Shown here in pieces: positions 16,934-25,565 of a stretch of 64,000 nucleotides of DNA (position 1 is its first letter; every line of letters begins with the position of its first letter). This stretch comes from Desulfovibrio piger (GTDB lineage: Bacteria; Desulfobacterota; Desulfovibrionia; Desulfovibrionales; Desulfovibrionaceae): the NCBI RefSeq assembly GCF_900116045.1, contig NZ_LT630450.1, positions 1,417,501 through 1,481,500 of the forward strand, in the 5' to 3' direction. The notes under the pieces were generated by a model, which saw only the letters and a list, made by a program, of their open reading frames with translations, had not been told where the DNA came from and did no database searches. The translations under genes and the position numbers were made by a program.

Positions 16934-16969
16934 CGAAAAAAGGGAGACCGTCAGGCCTCCCTTTTTTCG
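16934..16969 (+). terminator. Bidirectional terminator after flavoprotein gene
   Basis: CGAAAAAAGGGAG and CTCCCTTTTTTCG form a 13-base arm pair around a nine-base loop; the T tract is within the arm. It would work from both sides. Confidence 0.85.
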
Positions 16970-17242
16970 TGTCTCCCCTCGACAGGGCCGGGATGGAGAC
17001 GCTGCCTTCTGACCGGCAACGCCCTGCGGCGCGACGCCTCCCCGGCAGGGATCCCCGGGGCAGGGCCCGTGCCGCTTTTGGAGGGGGACGTCCCCCTGCC
17101 CGCGGCAAAAGGGCCCCCTTTCCCCAAAACCGCCACAGGGCCCGGACAAACGGGGAAGGATGCCGCCGCACCCAATGATCTTTTTTCCTGCCGGGCCTGG
17201 CATGGCAGGCAGAGCCGCCGGGCCGCCTGACCGGGCCCCGGG
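16970..17242. other. Intergenic, GC-rich
   Basis: No supported gene. A GGGGGACGTCCCCC palindrome lies near 17082-17095. No T-rich terminator was seen for the leftward crcB transcript before the terminator at 16934-16969, which could serve it. Confidence 0.4.
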
Positions 17243-17629
17243 CTACCAGTGCTTGCCCACGGTCATGCCCAGGAATAGGGCCGCGAAGCCCAGGATGGTC
17301 TGGGCGCCGATGTTGAACAGCAGCAGGGCCAGGCGGGTCTGCCCCAGGGCGAAGGAATCGAAGATCAGGGACGAGAAGGTGGTGAACGAGCCCATGAAGC
17401 CCACCAGGATGATCAGGCGCACCGTGTCCGGGATGAGCAGGCGCACCGCAGCCAGCTCCCAGATCAGCCCGAACAGGAAGCAGCCCAGCACGTTGACCAC
17501 AAAGGTCCCCAGCGGGTACTGCCGCCCCACCAGCGTATTGGCCAGTTCCGAAACACCGTAGCGTGCCAGGGCCCCTGCCCCGCCCGCCAGAAAAAGAAGG
17601 CCGCAATTGCGCAGCGCCGTCACATCCAT
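17243..17629 (-). CDS. crcB: Fluoride ion channel/exporter CrcB (Fluc)
   Basis: A 128-residue, four-helix membrane protein that lets fluoride leave the cell. GGAGALARYGVS (near the N-terminus), GTFVVNVLGCFLFGL and GFMGSFTTFSSLIFDS are the conserved Fluc motifs, including the Asn of the NVLG segment and the Phe-box TFSS. The second in-frame ATG is chosen as start because GGAGG lies six bases before it and abuts the first. A single crcB gene implies a homodimer. No convincing fluoride riboswitch was found upstream. Confidence 0.9.
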   Translation of the reverse strand: MDVTALRNCGLLFLAGGAGALARYGVSELANTLVGRQYPLGTFVVNVLGCFLFGLIWELAAVRLLIPDTVRLIILVGFMGSFTTFSSLIFDSFALGQTRLALLLFNIGAQTILGFAALFLGMTVGKHW

Positions 17630-17800
17630 CGTCATCCTCCATCATGATCGCAGGCCGGGGCGCCGTGCCTGACGCCGCCGCGGCCATCACCAATCCTGCA
17701 CCGGCAATCCTGCGGGCAAGGCGCTGGCGTCCGCCGCATCCCGGGCGCATATGCTCCGCAGCAAGGCAGCGGCGGTTCCGAAATGTCAAACGGCCGGGCT

Positions 17801-17828
17801 TTGCAATCCCGCGCTTCTGCCTTAGGGT
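17801..17828 (+). promoter_or_regulatory. Candidate promoter for ion-channel gene
   Basis: -35 TTGCAA (17801-17806), 16-base spacer, weak -10 TAGGGT (17823-17828), giving a leader of about 150 bases. The remainder of the 350-base gap between crcB and the channel gene shows no further feature. Confidence 0.4.
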
Positions 17829-17982
17829 CAGCTTTGGAGCGATGTCCGGTAACGTGGCCCCTGCCTGCCCCGGCATGGCAAAAAACAGGGACGTGGCCCG
17901 CGCCGCCGCTCCGCTGTCTGCCGTTCAGGCAGGCCACGATCCGCCTGTTCCTGCGCTGCAACTGTCTGACCGGGAGGTCCCC

Positions 17983-18705
17983 ATGTTCCCTTGGCTGCAC
18001 GGACGCCGCTGGTGGCATTTTCGCCGTTTCGAGGGCCTGCTGCTTTCCCTTGCCTGCATGTTCCTGCTGAATATCATTTTTCCCGGAAAAATCTACGGCG
18101 GCACGGCCCAGGCCTGCTACCTGCCCCTGCAGCTGCTGGCCGGGATCAATCTGTACGGCCGTCTTCGTCCGGGCTTCTGGGCGGCGGTCCTGACGGCTAT
18201 GGGCATCCTGGCCCTGCATCCCTTCCAGGCGCTGTCCTCCATGCCCCGGGCGCTCCAGCTCAGCCTGCTCCTGCTGCATGGCCTGTTCTTCTTCATCATC
18301 CTGCTGGAAGTCTTCATGCAGCTCTACCGCGCCCAGACGCACCGCCTGCATCTGGATGCCCGGCAGACCCTCTGCGCGGGCCTTTCCGGACTGCTGCTCA
18401 TCGGCTACAGCGGCTTTTTCCTCTTCCTGCTGCTGGAGAGCTTCCAGCCCGGTTCCTTCCGGGGCCCCGATCCCGGCGGCGTGAGCCTGCAGGATCTTTT
18501 CTACTTCAGCTACATCAGCCTCATGACCATCGGCTACGGCGACATCACGCCCGTTTCCTGGGCCGCGCGCAATGCCACCGTGCTGGTGTCCCTGTCCGCC
18601 AACATCTATTCGCTGGTGGTCATCGCCTCCATCGTGGGACGCACCTTTGCCAGCCGCCCCGTCCAGAAGGCGGCCAAGGAACCCGCCCCCAAAGAAGACT
18701 CGTAA
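17983..18705 (+). CDS. Potassium-channel-like ion channel protein
   Basis: A 240-residue membrane protein with about six hydrophobic segments. The last pair flanks a pore helix and the K+ selectivity filter TIGYGD (182-187; SLMTIGYGDITP). There is no S4-type arginine ladder, so it is probably not voltage gated, and no C-terminal RCK domain: the chain ends about 20 residues after the last helix in a charged tail. GGGAGG precedes the ATG at 17983, and the long upstream extension of the frame is not supported. Single-gene unit; regulation unknown. Confidence 0.8.
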   Translation: MFPWLHGRRWWHFRRFEGLLLSLACMFLLNIIFPGKIYGGTAQACYLPLQLLAGINLYGRLRPGFWAAVLTAMGILALHPFQALSSMPRALQLSLLLLHGLFFFIILLEVFMQLYRAQTHRLHLDARQTLCAGLSGLLLIGYSGFFLFLLLESFQPGSFRGPDPGGVSLQDLFYFSYISLMTIGYGDITPVSWAARNATVLVSLSANIYSLVVIASIVGRTFASRPVQKAAKEPAPKEDS

Positions 18706-18832
18706 CGGTACCGCATACGCGGACACTTCCGCCATCCATGTCCCGCACGGAGAAAAAGGGCGTCGCTCCCGCCCCGTAGCACACGACGGACCGCAGCACG
18801 CACTTTCCCTGCCGCCCTCTCCTCTCACAAGG

Positions 18833-19972
18833 TTACACGCGGCGGCGGAACATCCACACCGCCACGCAGACGCAGACCACGGTGATGGCGCAGATCTTGA
18901 GCAGGCTCACGGAAGCGGCCTCGAAGGTGATGTCGCGCAGGAACACGCCCTGCACCAGAGTGGTGAAATGGCGGATGGGGTTGAGCTGGCTGCCGTGCTG
19001 CAGGACCACCGGCATGTTGATGACCGGCGTCACGGCCCCGGAAAGCAGGATGCAGGGCACGCCCACGGTGAAGGCGCCCAGAAAGGCCTGCTGCTGGGTG
19101 GAGGACAGGGAGGAGATCATCAGGCCGATGCCGCCCGCCGCCAGCGAGAAGATGAAGACGGCCACATAGAGCAGCACGACCGAGCCCGTGAAGGGCACGC
19201 CGAAACCGAAGACCGAGACCAGCAAGAAGATGGTGCCGTGGGCCAGGCCCACCACGCAGCCGGGGATGAGCTTGGCAAGGGCGATCTCGGTGGGCGTGGC
19301 CGGCGAGACCAGCAGCTGATCGAAGGTGCCCGCCTCGCGCTCGCGGGCGACGGACAGGCCCGTCACCACCAGCCCCAGCATGAAGCTCAGCATGCCGATG
19401 AGGTTGGGCAGGAAGAACCACTGGAACTCGAAATTGGGGTTGAACCAGCTGCGCTGCCGTATGTCCAGGCTGCCGCCGCCCGCCGGGGCGGCCTGCCGCC
19501 CCGGCGGTGTCTGCGCGGCCACCCCGGCCAGGATGGTCTGCACATAATAGGCCGCGATCTGGGCCGCATTGGAGCGTCTGCCGTCCAGCAGCAGCTGCAC
19601 GGTCACGGGCTCGCCGCGTGCGGCCCTGCGGGAGAACTCCGCATCGAAGACCATGACGAACAGGGCCTTTTCCTGCTCGATGGCCGGGCGCACCTCCTGC
19701 TGCCCGCGCAGGAAGAACACATGCCGGAAGGTGGGCGAGCCTTCCAGACGGCGCACGATCTCCCGGCTCAGGGGGCCGTTGTCATGGTTGAGCACGGCCA
19801 CGTCCACATGGCGCACTTCCATGGTGGCGGCCCAGCCGAACACGACGATCTGCATGAGCGGCGGCACGATGATCAGCATGCGGGAGACGGGGTTGCAGAA
19901 CAGGACCAGCAGCTCCTTGCGCACGATGGCCAGCATGCGCCGGACAGGGAGCGGGAAGACATCACGCGGCAT
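18833..19972 (-). CDS. ABC-2 type permease, YhhJ-like
   Basis: A 379-residue inner-membrane permease. One N-terminal helix (ELLVLFCNPVSRMLIIVPPL region), a large extracytoplasmic domain (about residues 50-175), then five helices from about 185, with the ABC-2 motif REREAGTFDQLLVSPATPTEI. The family exports drugs or envelope components. Its ATG overlaps the stop of the preceding permease (TGATG), so the two are translationally coupled. It is the last gene of a four-gene operon: fusion protein, double ATPase, permease, permease. Confidence 0.88.
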   Translation of the reverse strand: MPRDVFPLPVRRMLAIVRKELLVLFCNPVSRMLIIVPPLMQIVVFGWAATMEVRHVDVAVLNHDNGPLSREIVRRLEGSPTFRHVFFLRGQQEVRPAIEQEKALFVMVFDAEFSRRAARGEPVTVQLLLDGRRSNAAQIAAYYVQTILAGVAAQTPPGRQAAPAGGGSLDIRQRSWFNPNFEFQWFFLPNLIGMLSFMLGLVVTGLSVAREREAGTFDQLLVSPATPTEIALAKLIPGCVVGLAHGTIFLLVSVFGFGVPFTGSVVLLYVAVFIFSLAAGGIGLMISSLSSTQQQAFLGAFTVGVPCILLSGAVTPVINMPVVLQHGSQLNPIRHFTTLVQGVFLRDITFEAASVSLLKICAITVVCVCVAVWMFRRRV

Positions 19973-21111
19973 CAGACATCCAGCCTTTTGACCAGCTTTT
20001 TGTAGACCAGCCCCAGCATGAGCAGGGCCAGCAGGCTCATGGCCCCCAGACAGGGCCAGAACAGCTCCCAGACGTCCCCGGTCAGGAAGAGCGTCCGCAG
20101 GCAGGTATTGAAATAGCGGGCCGGCACCAGATGGGTGATGGCCTGCAGGACGGGCGGCATGCTGTTGATGTCGAACACGAAGCCCGACAGCAGCAGGGCG
20201 GGCAAGAAGCCGGAAAAAAGCCCGGCCTCGGCGGCCTGCAGCTGGCTGTGCAGGCTCACGGAGATGAGCAGGCCCTGCCCCAGGGCGCAGAGCATGAACA
20301 CCGAGGAGATGAACAGCAGCGCCCCCACCGAGCCCCGGTAAGGCACGCCGAACAGGGTCACGGCGGCCAGCGCGCACAGGCCCATGCTGAACATGCCCAT
20401 GCAGTAATAGGGGATGAGCTTGCCGAGCAGCATCTGCCAGCGGCTCACGGGCGTGGCCAGCATGGCTTCCATGGTGCCGCGCTCCCATTCGCGGGCAAAG
20501 ACCAGCGAGGTCAGCAGAGTGCCGATGAGCGTCATGATGACCGTGATGGCCCCGGGCACCAGAAAGCGCTCGCTCTTGGCCGTGGGATTGTACCAGTAGC
20601 GCTCCTCGATGCCCACCGGGCCGGCCTGCGGCACGCCGCCCGCCTGCCGGGCCCCCTGCCAGCGCAGCAGCACGGCCTGCGCGTAGCTCTGGATGAAGCG
20701 GGCCACGTTGGGCTCGGTGCCGTCCACGATGAGCTGCACGTCCGCCGTGGTGCCCCGGTCCAGCTGGGCGTCGAACTGCTGGCCCAGCACCAGGATGCCC
20801 TGCACGGAGGATTCGCGCATCAGGCGCTCTCCCTCGCGCATGTGGCTGATGGAACGGATGACGAAGTGCGGCGAATGGGCAAAGTCCGTCAGCAGGGCCC
20901 GCGAATGCCGGCCGCCGCTCTGGTTGAACACGGCCAGCTGCAGCACGCCCGCGTCCAGGGTGATGCCGTAGCCGAAGAGCAGCAGGAACAGCAGGGGCAG
21001 CACGCCGGCCACCAGATAGGACGAAGGGTCCCGCACGATCTGCTGGAACTCCTTGCCCACCAGGGCCAGCAGCTGCCGCACCCAGAGGCGGCGTGACAGA
21101 CGTTCTCGCAT
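19972..21111 (-). CDS. ABC-2 type permease
   Basis: A 379-residue permease with the same plan as its downstream partner: N-terminal helix, long periplasmic loop (about residues 55-180), then a membrane domain with the motif REWERGTMEAMLATPVSRWQ. The two are paralogues and probably form a heterodimeric channel. GGAGGAG precedes the ATG at 21111; an upstream frame extension is not supported. About 220 bases separate it from the ATPase gene upstream, a GC-rich stretch with no gene seen. Confidence 0.88.
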   Translation of the reverse strand: MRERLSRRLWVRQLLALVGKEFQQIVRDPSSYLVAGVLPLLFLLLFGYGITLDAGVLQLAVFNQSGGRHSRALLTDFAHSPHFVIRSISHMREGERLMRESSVQGILVLGQQFDAQLDRGTTADVQLIVDGTEPNVARFIQSYAQAVLLRWQGARQAGGVPQAGPVGIEERYWYNPTAKSERFLVPGAITVIMTLIGTLLTSLVFAREWERGTMEAMLATPVSRWQMLLGKLIPYYCMGMFSMGLCALAAVTLFGVPYRGSVGALLFISSVFMLCALGQGLLISVSLHSQLQAAEAGLFSGFLPALLLSGFVFDINSMPPVLQAITHLVPARYFNTCLRTLFLTGDVWELFWPCLGAMSLLALLMLGLVYKKLVKRLDV

Positions 21112-21329
21112 CAGGCTCCTCCCTCTCCCGGCCCGCCGTTGCGGATACCGGATTTCCCGATCCTCTTGCCCGCCCCGCACGTGCCCCGCCGGCCCGGCAC
21201 CGCGCCCCGGGCACCCTGTCCTGACAGCCGGGACCGCCCCGGGACCGTGCCCGACAGACGGCAACGCCCCGCGGCCATCAACGCACGGAGGCCGGGAGCG
21301 CCTTGCCCCGCGGCCGGGCCGGGCATCCC

Positions 21330-23228
21330 CTACTGCGGATGCTCGGCATCATAACGCCGGATGCTGGCGATGAAGGCATCTTCCAGCGTGGGGTCGTCGG
21401 GCATGCCCGCCATGCCCCGGCAGGAGGCCTTGAGCGCATCCGGCGTGCCCATGCTGATCATGGCGCCCCGGTAGATGAGGGCCATGCGGTCGCAGTATTC
21501 GGCTTCTTCCATGAAATGCGTGGTCACCAGCACCGAGGCCCCGGCCCCGGTCATGGCCGTGATATGCTTCCAGAAGTCCCGGCGGGTGCGCACGTCCACG
21601 CCCGATGTGGGCTCGTCCAGGAAGAGCACCGGCGGCTCGTGCAGGGTGGCGCACAGCAGGGCCAGGCGCTGCTTCTGCCCCAGCGGCAGGCTGAGGGTGC
21701 GGCTGTCCAGATAGTCCGTCAGCTCCAGGGCCTGCGCCAGCACGGGCAGCAGGGCCTTGCGGCGTTCCGGGGCCAGTCCGTACAGCTCCGCACAGGTGAG
21801 GATGTTCTCGCGCACCGGGATGTCCAGATACAGGGAAAATTTCTGCGCCATGTAGCCCAGGCGCGAACGCGCCGCGCTGCCCGCACGCAGCAGGTCCACG
21901 CCGTCCACGCTGCACTGGCCCGACGTGGGCCGCGACAGGCCGCAAAGCATGCGGAAGGTGGTGGACTTGCCCGCGCCGTTGGGCCCCAGCAGGCCGAAGA
22001 TCTCCCCGGCGCGCACCGTGAAGCTGATGTGGTCCGCCGCCGTGAACGTGCCGAAGCGCTTGGTCAGCCCCTGCGCCACGATGCGTTCCGGCGCTTCCAC
22101 GCTCAGCCGCGCCACCTGCCCGCCGCCGTCGCCTCCTGTCCTGCCGTAGGGCGACGGTTCCTGATTGAGCCCGCCCACCATGTGCATGTAGGCGTCTTCC
22201 AGACGGGCGGGGACGTCCTCTCCCCCGGCCTCGCGCACGGCGGCCCGTGTGCTTTCCGGGGCGTCCTGTCCCAGCAGCACACGGATGCGGCTGCCCTGCA
22301 TCAGGGCGTCTTCCACGCCCGGCGTCCGCGTCCAGCGGGCCAGGGCCGCCTTGCTGCCCTCGCTGCCCGGCGGCACATGGAACACGCGCCCTTCCACCCG
22401 GGCGGTGAGCCCTTCGGGCGGGCCGTCGTAAAGGATGCGGCCGCCGTCCAGCATGATGATGCCCGGACAGCGCGCGGCCTCGTCCAGATAGGCCGTGGAC
22501 CAGATGACGGTCATGCCGTCGTCGCTCAGCTCGCTGACCATCTGCCACAGCTCCTGCCGCGACAGGGGGTCCACGCCCACGCCGGGCTCGTCCAGCAGCA
22601 GCACGCGCGGCGCCCCCAAAAGGGCGCAGGCGATGCCCAGCTTCTGCTTCATGCCGCCGGAAAGGCGCCCGGCCAGACGGCGGGTGAAGGGCCCCAGCGA
22701 GGTAAAGGCCAGCAGCCTGTCGAACAGGGCGTCGCGGGCCTCGCCCTCCAGGCCGCGCAGACGGGCGTGCAGGCGCAGGTTGGCCATGACGGAAAGGTCT
22801 TCATACAGGCCGAAACGCTGCGGCATGTAGCCGATGCTGTTGGGGGCGTCCGCCGCCACCTCGCGGGCGGGACGGCCGAACAGCAGGGCCTGCCCCGCCG
22901 CCGGTTCCATGAGCCCGGCCAGCAGGCGCAGCAGGGTGGTCTTGCCCGCGCCGTCCGGTCCCACGAGACCGGTGATGCGCCCGGCCGGGATGCGGGCATC
23001 CAGACCGCGCAGGGCCTCCACGGCCCCGAAGCGCATGACCAGGCCGCGCAGTTCCACGGCGATGCCGTCCTGCGGCGCCACGGCGTCCTGCACAGCCTCA
23101 GGGGCGGCAGCGGCCTGCCGGCCTGCTCCCCCGCCCCTGCGGCCGTCACCGGCATGACCGCCCGCAGGACGGGCCGTATCCGGCTCCGCAGCTGCCCGGC
23201 GCCGCCACCAGGCGGACCAGAAGGACAT
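21330..23228 (-). CDS. Double ABC ATPase, RbbA/YhiH N-terminal type
   Basis: A 632-residue protein with two nucleotide-binding domains in one chain. The first has Walker A GPDGAGKTT (90-98), signature LSGGMKQ (189-195) and Walker B LLLDEP (210-215). The second has Walker A GPNGAGKST (415-423) and Walker B LFLDEP (535-540), but its signature reads LSLPLGQKQ (512-520) instead of LSGGQ, as in E. coli RbbA. The RbbA membrane half is absent; two separate permease genes follow instead. The first 50 residues are low-complexity. Its ATG overlaps the stop of the fusion-protein gene (TAATG). Confidence 0.9.
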   Translation of the reverse strand: MSFWSAWWRRRAAAEPDTARPAGGHAGDGRRGGGAGRQAAAAPEAVQDAVAPQDGIAVELRGLVMRFGAVEALRGLDARIPAGRITGLVGPDGAGKTTLLRLLAGLMEPAAGQALLFGRPAREVAADAPNSIGYMPQRFGLYEDLSVMANLRLHARLRGLEGEARDALFDRLLAFTSLGPFTRRLAGRLSGGMKQKLGIACALLGAPRVLLLDEPGVGVDPLSRQELWQMVSELSDDGMTVIWSTAYLDEAARCPGIIMLDGGRILYDGPPEGLTARVEGRVFHVPPGSEGSKAALARWTRTPGVEDALMQGSRIRVLLGQDAPESTRAAVREAGGEDVPARLEDAYMHMVGGLNQEPSPYGRTGGDGGGQVARLSVEAPERIVAQGLTKRFGTFTAADHISFTVRAGEIFGLLGPNGAGKSTTFRMLCGLSRPTSGQCSVDGVDLLRAGSAARSRLGYMAQKFSLYLDIPVRENILTCAELYGLAPERRKALLPVLAQALELTDYLDSRTLSLPLGQKQRLALLCATLHEPPVLFLDEPTSGVDVRTRRDFWKHITAMTGAGASVLVTTHFMEEAEYCDRMALIYRGAMISMGTPDALKASCRGMAGMPDDPTLEDAFIASIRRYDAEHPQ

Positions 23229-24205
23229 TACGGCTCCACCAGGGTCACGGTCACGGGCATGCCCTGCCGCATGACGTTGTCGGGATCGTCCACCTGCACC
23301 CGCAGCCGGTAGACCAGCGAGGTGCGCACTTCCATGGTCTCCACGCTCTTGGGCGTGAACTCCGCCGCCGGAGAGATGAAGCCCACCCGGCCCGAAAATT
23401 CCTTGTCCGGCACCGCATCCACGCGCACCCGCACGGCCATGCCCGGCTTGATGCGCCCCAGCTGCGGCTCGTCCACATAGACGCGCAGCCACACCGGATC
23501 CACCAGGCTCAGGGTGTACACGGTCTGCCCGGCCTGCACGATGGCCCCGGCCTCACGGGCACGGGTCAGGACGATGCCGTCCTGCGGCGCGGTCAGCACG
23601 GCGTCACGCAGCCGGATCTCGGCCAGCTCCAGCGCGGCCGCCGCGGCATCCACCGCCGCCCGCTGGGCCAGCACCTCTTCCTCGCGGTAGCCGGACAGCA
23701 GCATGTCCAGCTGCTCCTGCGCCGAACGCAGTTCCGCCCGGGCCGACCTGTCCGAACTGCGGGCGTTGTCCAGCTCCTTCTGGGAGATGGCGTTGCGTGC
23801 GCGCATGGCGCTGACGCGGTTCAGATTGATGGCCGCATTGTCGGCCACGGCACGGGCACGGGCCACGGCGGCACGGGCCTGCTCCACTTCTTCCGTGCGG
23901 TAGCCGCGCTCCAGGCGCAGCAGCTGGGCCTTCTGCCCGGCCAGCTGGGCCGCACTCTGGTCCCGCTGCTGGCGCAGCAGGTCATCGTCCAGACAGGCCA
24001 GCTCCTGCCCGGCGCGCACGCTGTCGCCTTCGTCCACCAGCACCCGGGCGATGCGGCCGTCCACACGAAAGCTCACATCCACCTGGCGGATCTCCACATT
24101 GCCGTACAGCACCAGGCTCCCCTGCGTCCCGTCCCACAGAAAATACCAGCCCAGCGCCACGACCACGCCCGCAAGCAGCACCGCTGCCAGAATCTTTTGC
24201 CGCAT
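23228..24205 (-). CDS. HlyD/EmrA-family membrane fusion protein, YhiI-like
   Basis: A 325-residue periplasmic adaptor. One N-terminal anchor helix (residues about 5-22) is followed by a lipoyl half-motif (VDGRIARVLVDEGDSVRAGQ), a long alanine/arginine-rich coiled-coil hairpin (about 75-190), the second lipoyl half and a beta-barrel domain. It would link the two permeases to an outer-membrane channel, which is not encoded here. First gene of the operon, with GGGAGA before the ATG and a promoter at 24352-24380. Confidence 0.9.
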   Translation of the reverse strand: MRQKILAAVLLAGVVVALGWYFLWDGTQGSLVLYGNVEIRQVDVSFRVDGRIARVLVDEGDSVRAGQELACLDDDLLRQQRDQSAAQLAGQKAQLLRLERGYRTEEVEQARAAVARARAVADNAAINLNRVSAMRARNAISQKELDNARSSDRSARAELRSAQEQLDMLLSGYREEEVLAQRAAVDAAAAALELAEIRLRDAVLTAPQDGIVLTRAREAGAIVQAGQTVYTLSLVDPVWLRVYVDEPQLGRIKPGMAVRVRVDAVPDKEFSGRVGFISPAAEFTPKSVETMEVRTSLVYRLRVQVDDPDNVMRQGMPVTVTLVEP

Positions 24206-24351
24206 ATCGTCTCTCCCGCAGGGAGCCCGGGACAGGAGGGCAGCCCCTCCCGCGCTCCGCGCAGCCCCGGACAATGTCTCCATACAGGCCCCGGATCGGG
24301 AATCCGGCATGATGCCGGCCGGATGCGACCGCCAGGGCCCTCAGGGCAGGC

Positions 24352-24380
24352 AGCATACGAAGATTGTCCCGCCCTGTCCA
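24352..24380 (-). promoter_or_regulatory. Promoter of ABC export operon
   Basis: Minus-strand -35 TGGACA (24375-24380), 17-base spacer, -10 TATGCT (24352-24357), about 150 bases before the fusion-protein start. The leader has no obvious hairpin. Confidence 0.55.
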
Positions 24381-24450
24381 TCCGGGGCGGGGACGGGGAT
24401 GGCGGGTCCCCGTCTTCGGACGCGGACAGGGGATCCCCTGCCTGGCACAT

Positions 24451-24484
24451 GAAAAACGGTGCGGGCCCCGCAAGGAGGCCCGCA
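24451..24484 (-). terminator. Terminator of cytochrome P460 gene
   Basis: On the minus strand, GCGGGCC and GGCCCGC form a stem with a nine-base loop, followed by ACCGTTTTTC, about 65 bases after the stop. Confidence 0.65.
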
Positions 24485-24549
24485 GGAAAGCGCGGGGCAA
24501 CACGGCCTGACGGTCCTGATGCCTGCGCTGTCAGGCCCGCGGCAGGGGC

Positions 24550-25062
24550 CTAACGGAACGTGGCGGCCTGGGTGAAGGCCCAGTCACGATGACGGACGGC
24601 GGCATGACATTCGATACATTCCTTTTCAAAGGACGCGTCCTTGCCGTAGGGGGTGCGGTCGGGCCCTTTCCAGCGGGCCCAGCCCCAGCCGGTACCGTTG
24701 GCGGCGAACTTTTTGCTGTCCTTGAACATGAACTCGGCGTTCAGGAGCTTGCCGGGCACCACGGCAGCGGGCCAGTCTTCCTCACTGGTCTCGGTCCAGG
24801 CCACCTTGGCGATGATGGCGCCGTCGGGCCAGGGCGAAGTCTGGCCGCTGCGGGCCGCCTTGACGGCGATGTCATTGCCCAGGATGACGCGCATGCTTTC
24901 CCGGTCCAGACGGTGGGAAATGGAGATCACCGCCCAGTTTTCAAAACCTTCCGGGATCTCGAGGCCATTGGGGGCGGGGGCCGGTTTCTGTTCCTCCGCG
25001 ACAGTCGGCGCCGCACACAGGCTGAACAGGCACAGGGCGGACAACAGGGGGGCAAACTTCAT
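24550..25062 (-). CDS. Cytochrome P460-family protein
   Basis: A 170-residue secreted c-type cytochrome. A signal peptide covers residues 1-22 (MKFAPLLSALCLFSLCAAPTVA). The family fold is indicated by NWAVISISHR (42-51), and WTETSEEDWP. One heme site CIECH (149-153) is near the C-terminus, where P460 proteins carry it. Classic P460 enzymes oxidise hydroxylamine or handle NO via a lysine-crosslinked heme; which activity applies here is not known. GGAGG precedes the ATG. A strong promoter overlapped by a palindrome lies upstream, so it should be tightly regulated. Confidence 0.82.
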   Translation of the reverse strand: MKFAPLLSALCLFSLCAAPTVAEEQKPAPAPNGLEIPEGFENWAVISISHRLDRESMRVILGNDIAVKAARSGQTSPWPDGAIIAKVAWTETSEEDWPAAVVPGKLLNAEFMFKDSKKFAANGTGWGWARWKGPDRTPYGKDASFEKECIECHAAVRHRDWAFTQAATFR

Positions 25063-25147
25063 GTCGAACCTCCGTAAAAGCGGCATGCATGTCCTGTGCG
25101 GGCCATCCGGCGCAGGGCATGGTGCCAAGTTATGGAAATAGTTATTT

Positions 25148-25177
25148 ATACTACTTATAAATGAAATGAGATGTCAA
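25148..25177 (-). promoter_or_regulatory. P460 promoter with palindromic operator
   Basis: Minus-strand -35 TTGACA (25172-25177), 18-base spacer, -10 TAGTAT (25148-25153). The -10 is covered by the palindrome ATTTATACTACTTATAAAT (25144-25162; two 7-base arms, 5-base centre). The region is strikingly A/T-rich against its surroundings. A dimeric repressor is likely; its identity is not evident. Confidence 0.65.
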
Positions 25178-25222
25178 CTTCTTTTTCCCGCCCTCGCATG
25201 TCCTGCTGCCGCAGGCACGGCC

Positions 25223-25256
25223 AAAAACAAAAAGCCCGTCGCAGGACACGACGGGC
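25223..25256 (-). terminator. Terminator closing the hyd operon
   Basis: On the minus strand GCCCGTCG and CGACGGGC form an eight-base stem with a seven-base loop, followed by TTTTTGTTTTTGG. It lies about 185 bases after the 28-residue ORF and is the first good terminator downstream of hydF. Confidence 0.8.
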
Positions 25257-25439
25257 CGGGAACATGGACGGGAACACCGCTGCCGTTCAGGTCAGCACAG
25301 CGGGAACAGGGGCGGGCTCACGCAGGCATGGCGGCTGCGCGGGGCCTTCCCGGAGGGATCAGCGGTCTTCCTCCTTGCGCCGGGCGGGAAATGCTTCCAG
25401 ACGCTTGTCCCCGGTACCCGGGGCAGGACGACGGGGCAT

Positions 25440-25526
25440 TCAGCCGCAACCGCCATTCTTGAAGACCCAGCGCATGACGAGCAACATGACGATGATGCCG
25501 ATGACGGCGAACAACGGTCCAGGCAT
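25440..25526 (-). CDS. 28-residue membrane peptide downstream of hydF
   Basis: A very short ORF. It starts MPGPLFAVIGIIVMLLV, forms a single transmembrane helix (residues about 5-18), then MRWVFK and ends NGGCG. A good ribosome binding site, GGGAGG, lies five bases before the ATG. It starts 39 bases after the hydF stop on the same strand and before the operon's terminator, so it is probably cotranscribed with the [FeFe]-hydrogenase maturation genes. The positive residues after the helix suggest the C-terminus is cytoplasmic, with one Cys near the end that could bind metal or a cluster. I do not recognise the family; function is unknown. Confidence 0.6.
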   Translation of the reverse strand: MPGPLFAVIGIIVMLLVMRWVFKNGGCG

Positions 25527-25565
25527 ATGACCTCCCGGGCATGATGCATGCCCTGTGGTTACGGG

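Noticed and set aside
17082-17095. GGGGGACGTCCCCC as a third copy of the dispersed palindrome
   Set aside because: It lacks the purine-tract arms, the T/A apex and the TTTTTTCGGGG lead that define the repeat.
17640-17760. Fluoride riboswitch upstream of crcB
   Set aside because: GGTGATGG and a later ATCATGATGG occur on the minus strand, but the pseudoknot-forming segments and the CTGATGACTCCT-like end do not line up with the known consensus.
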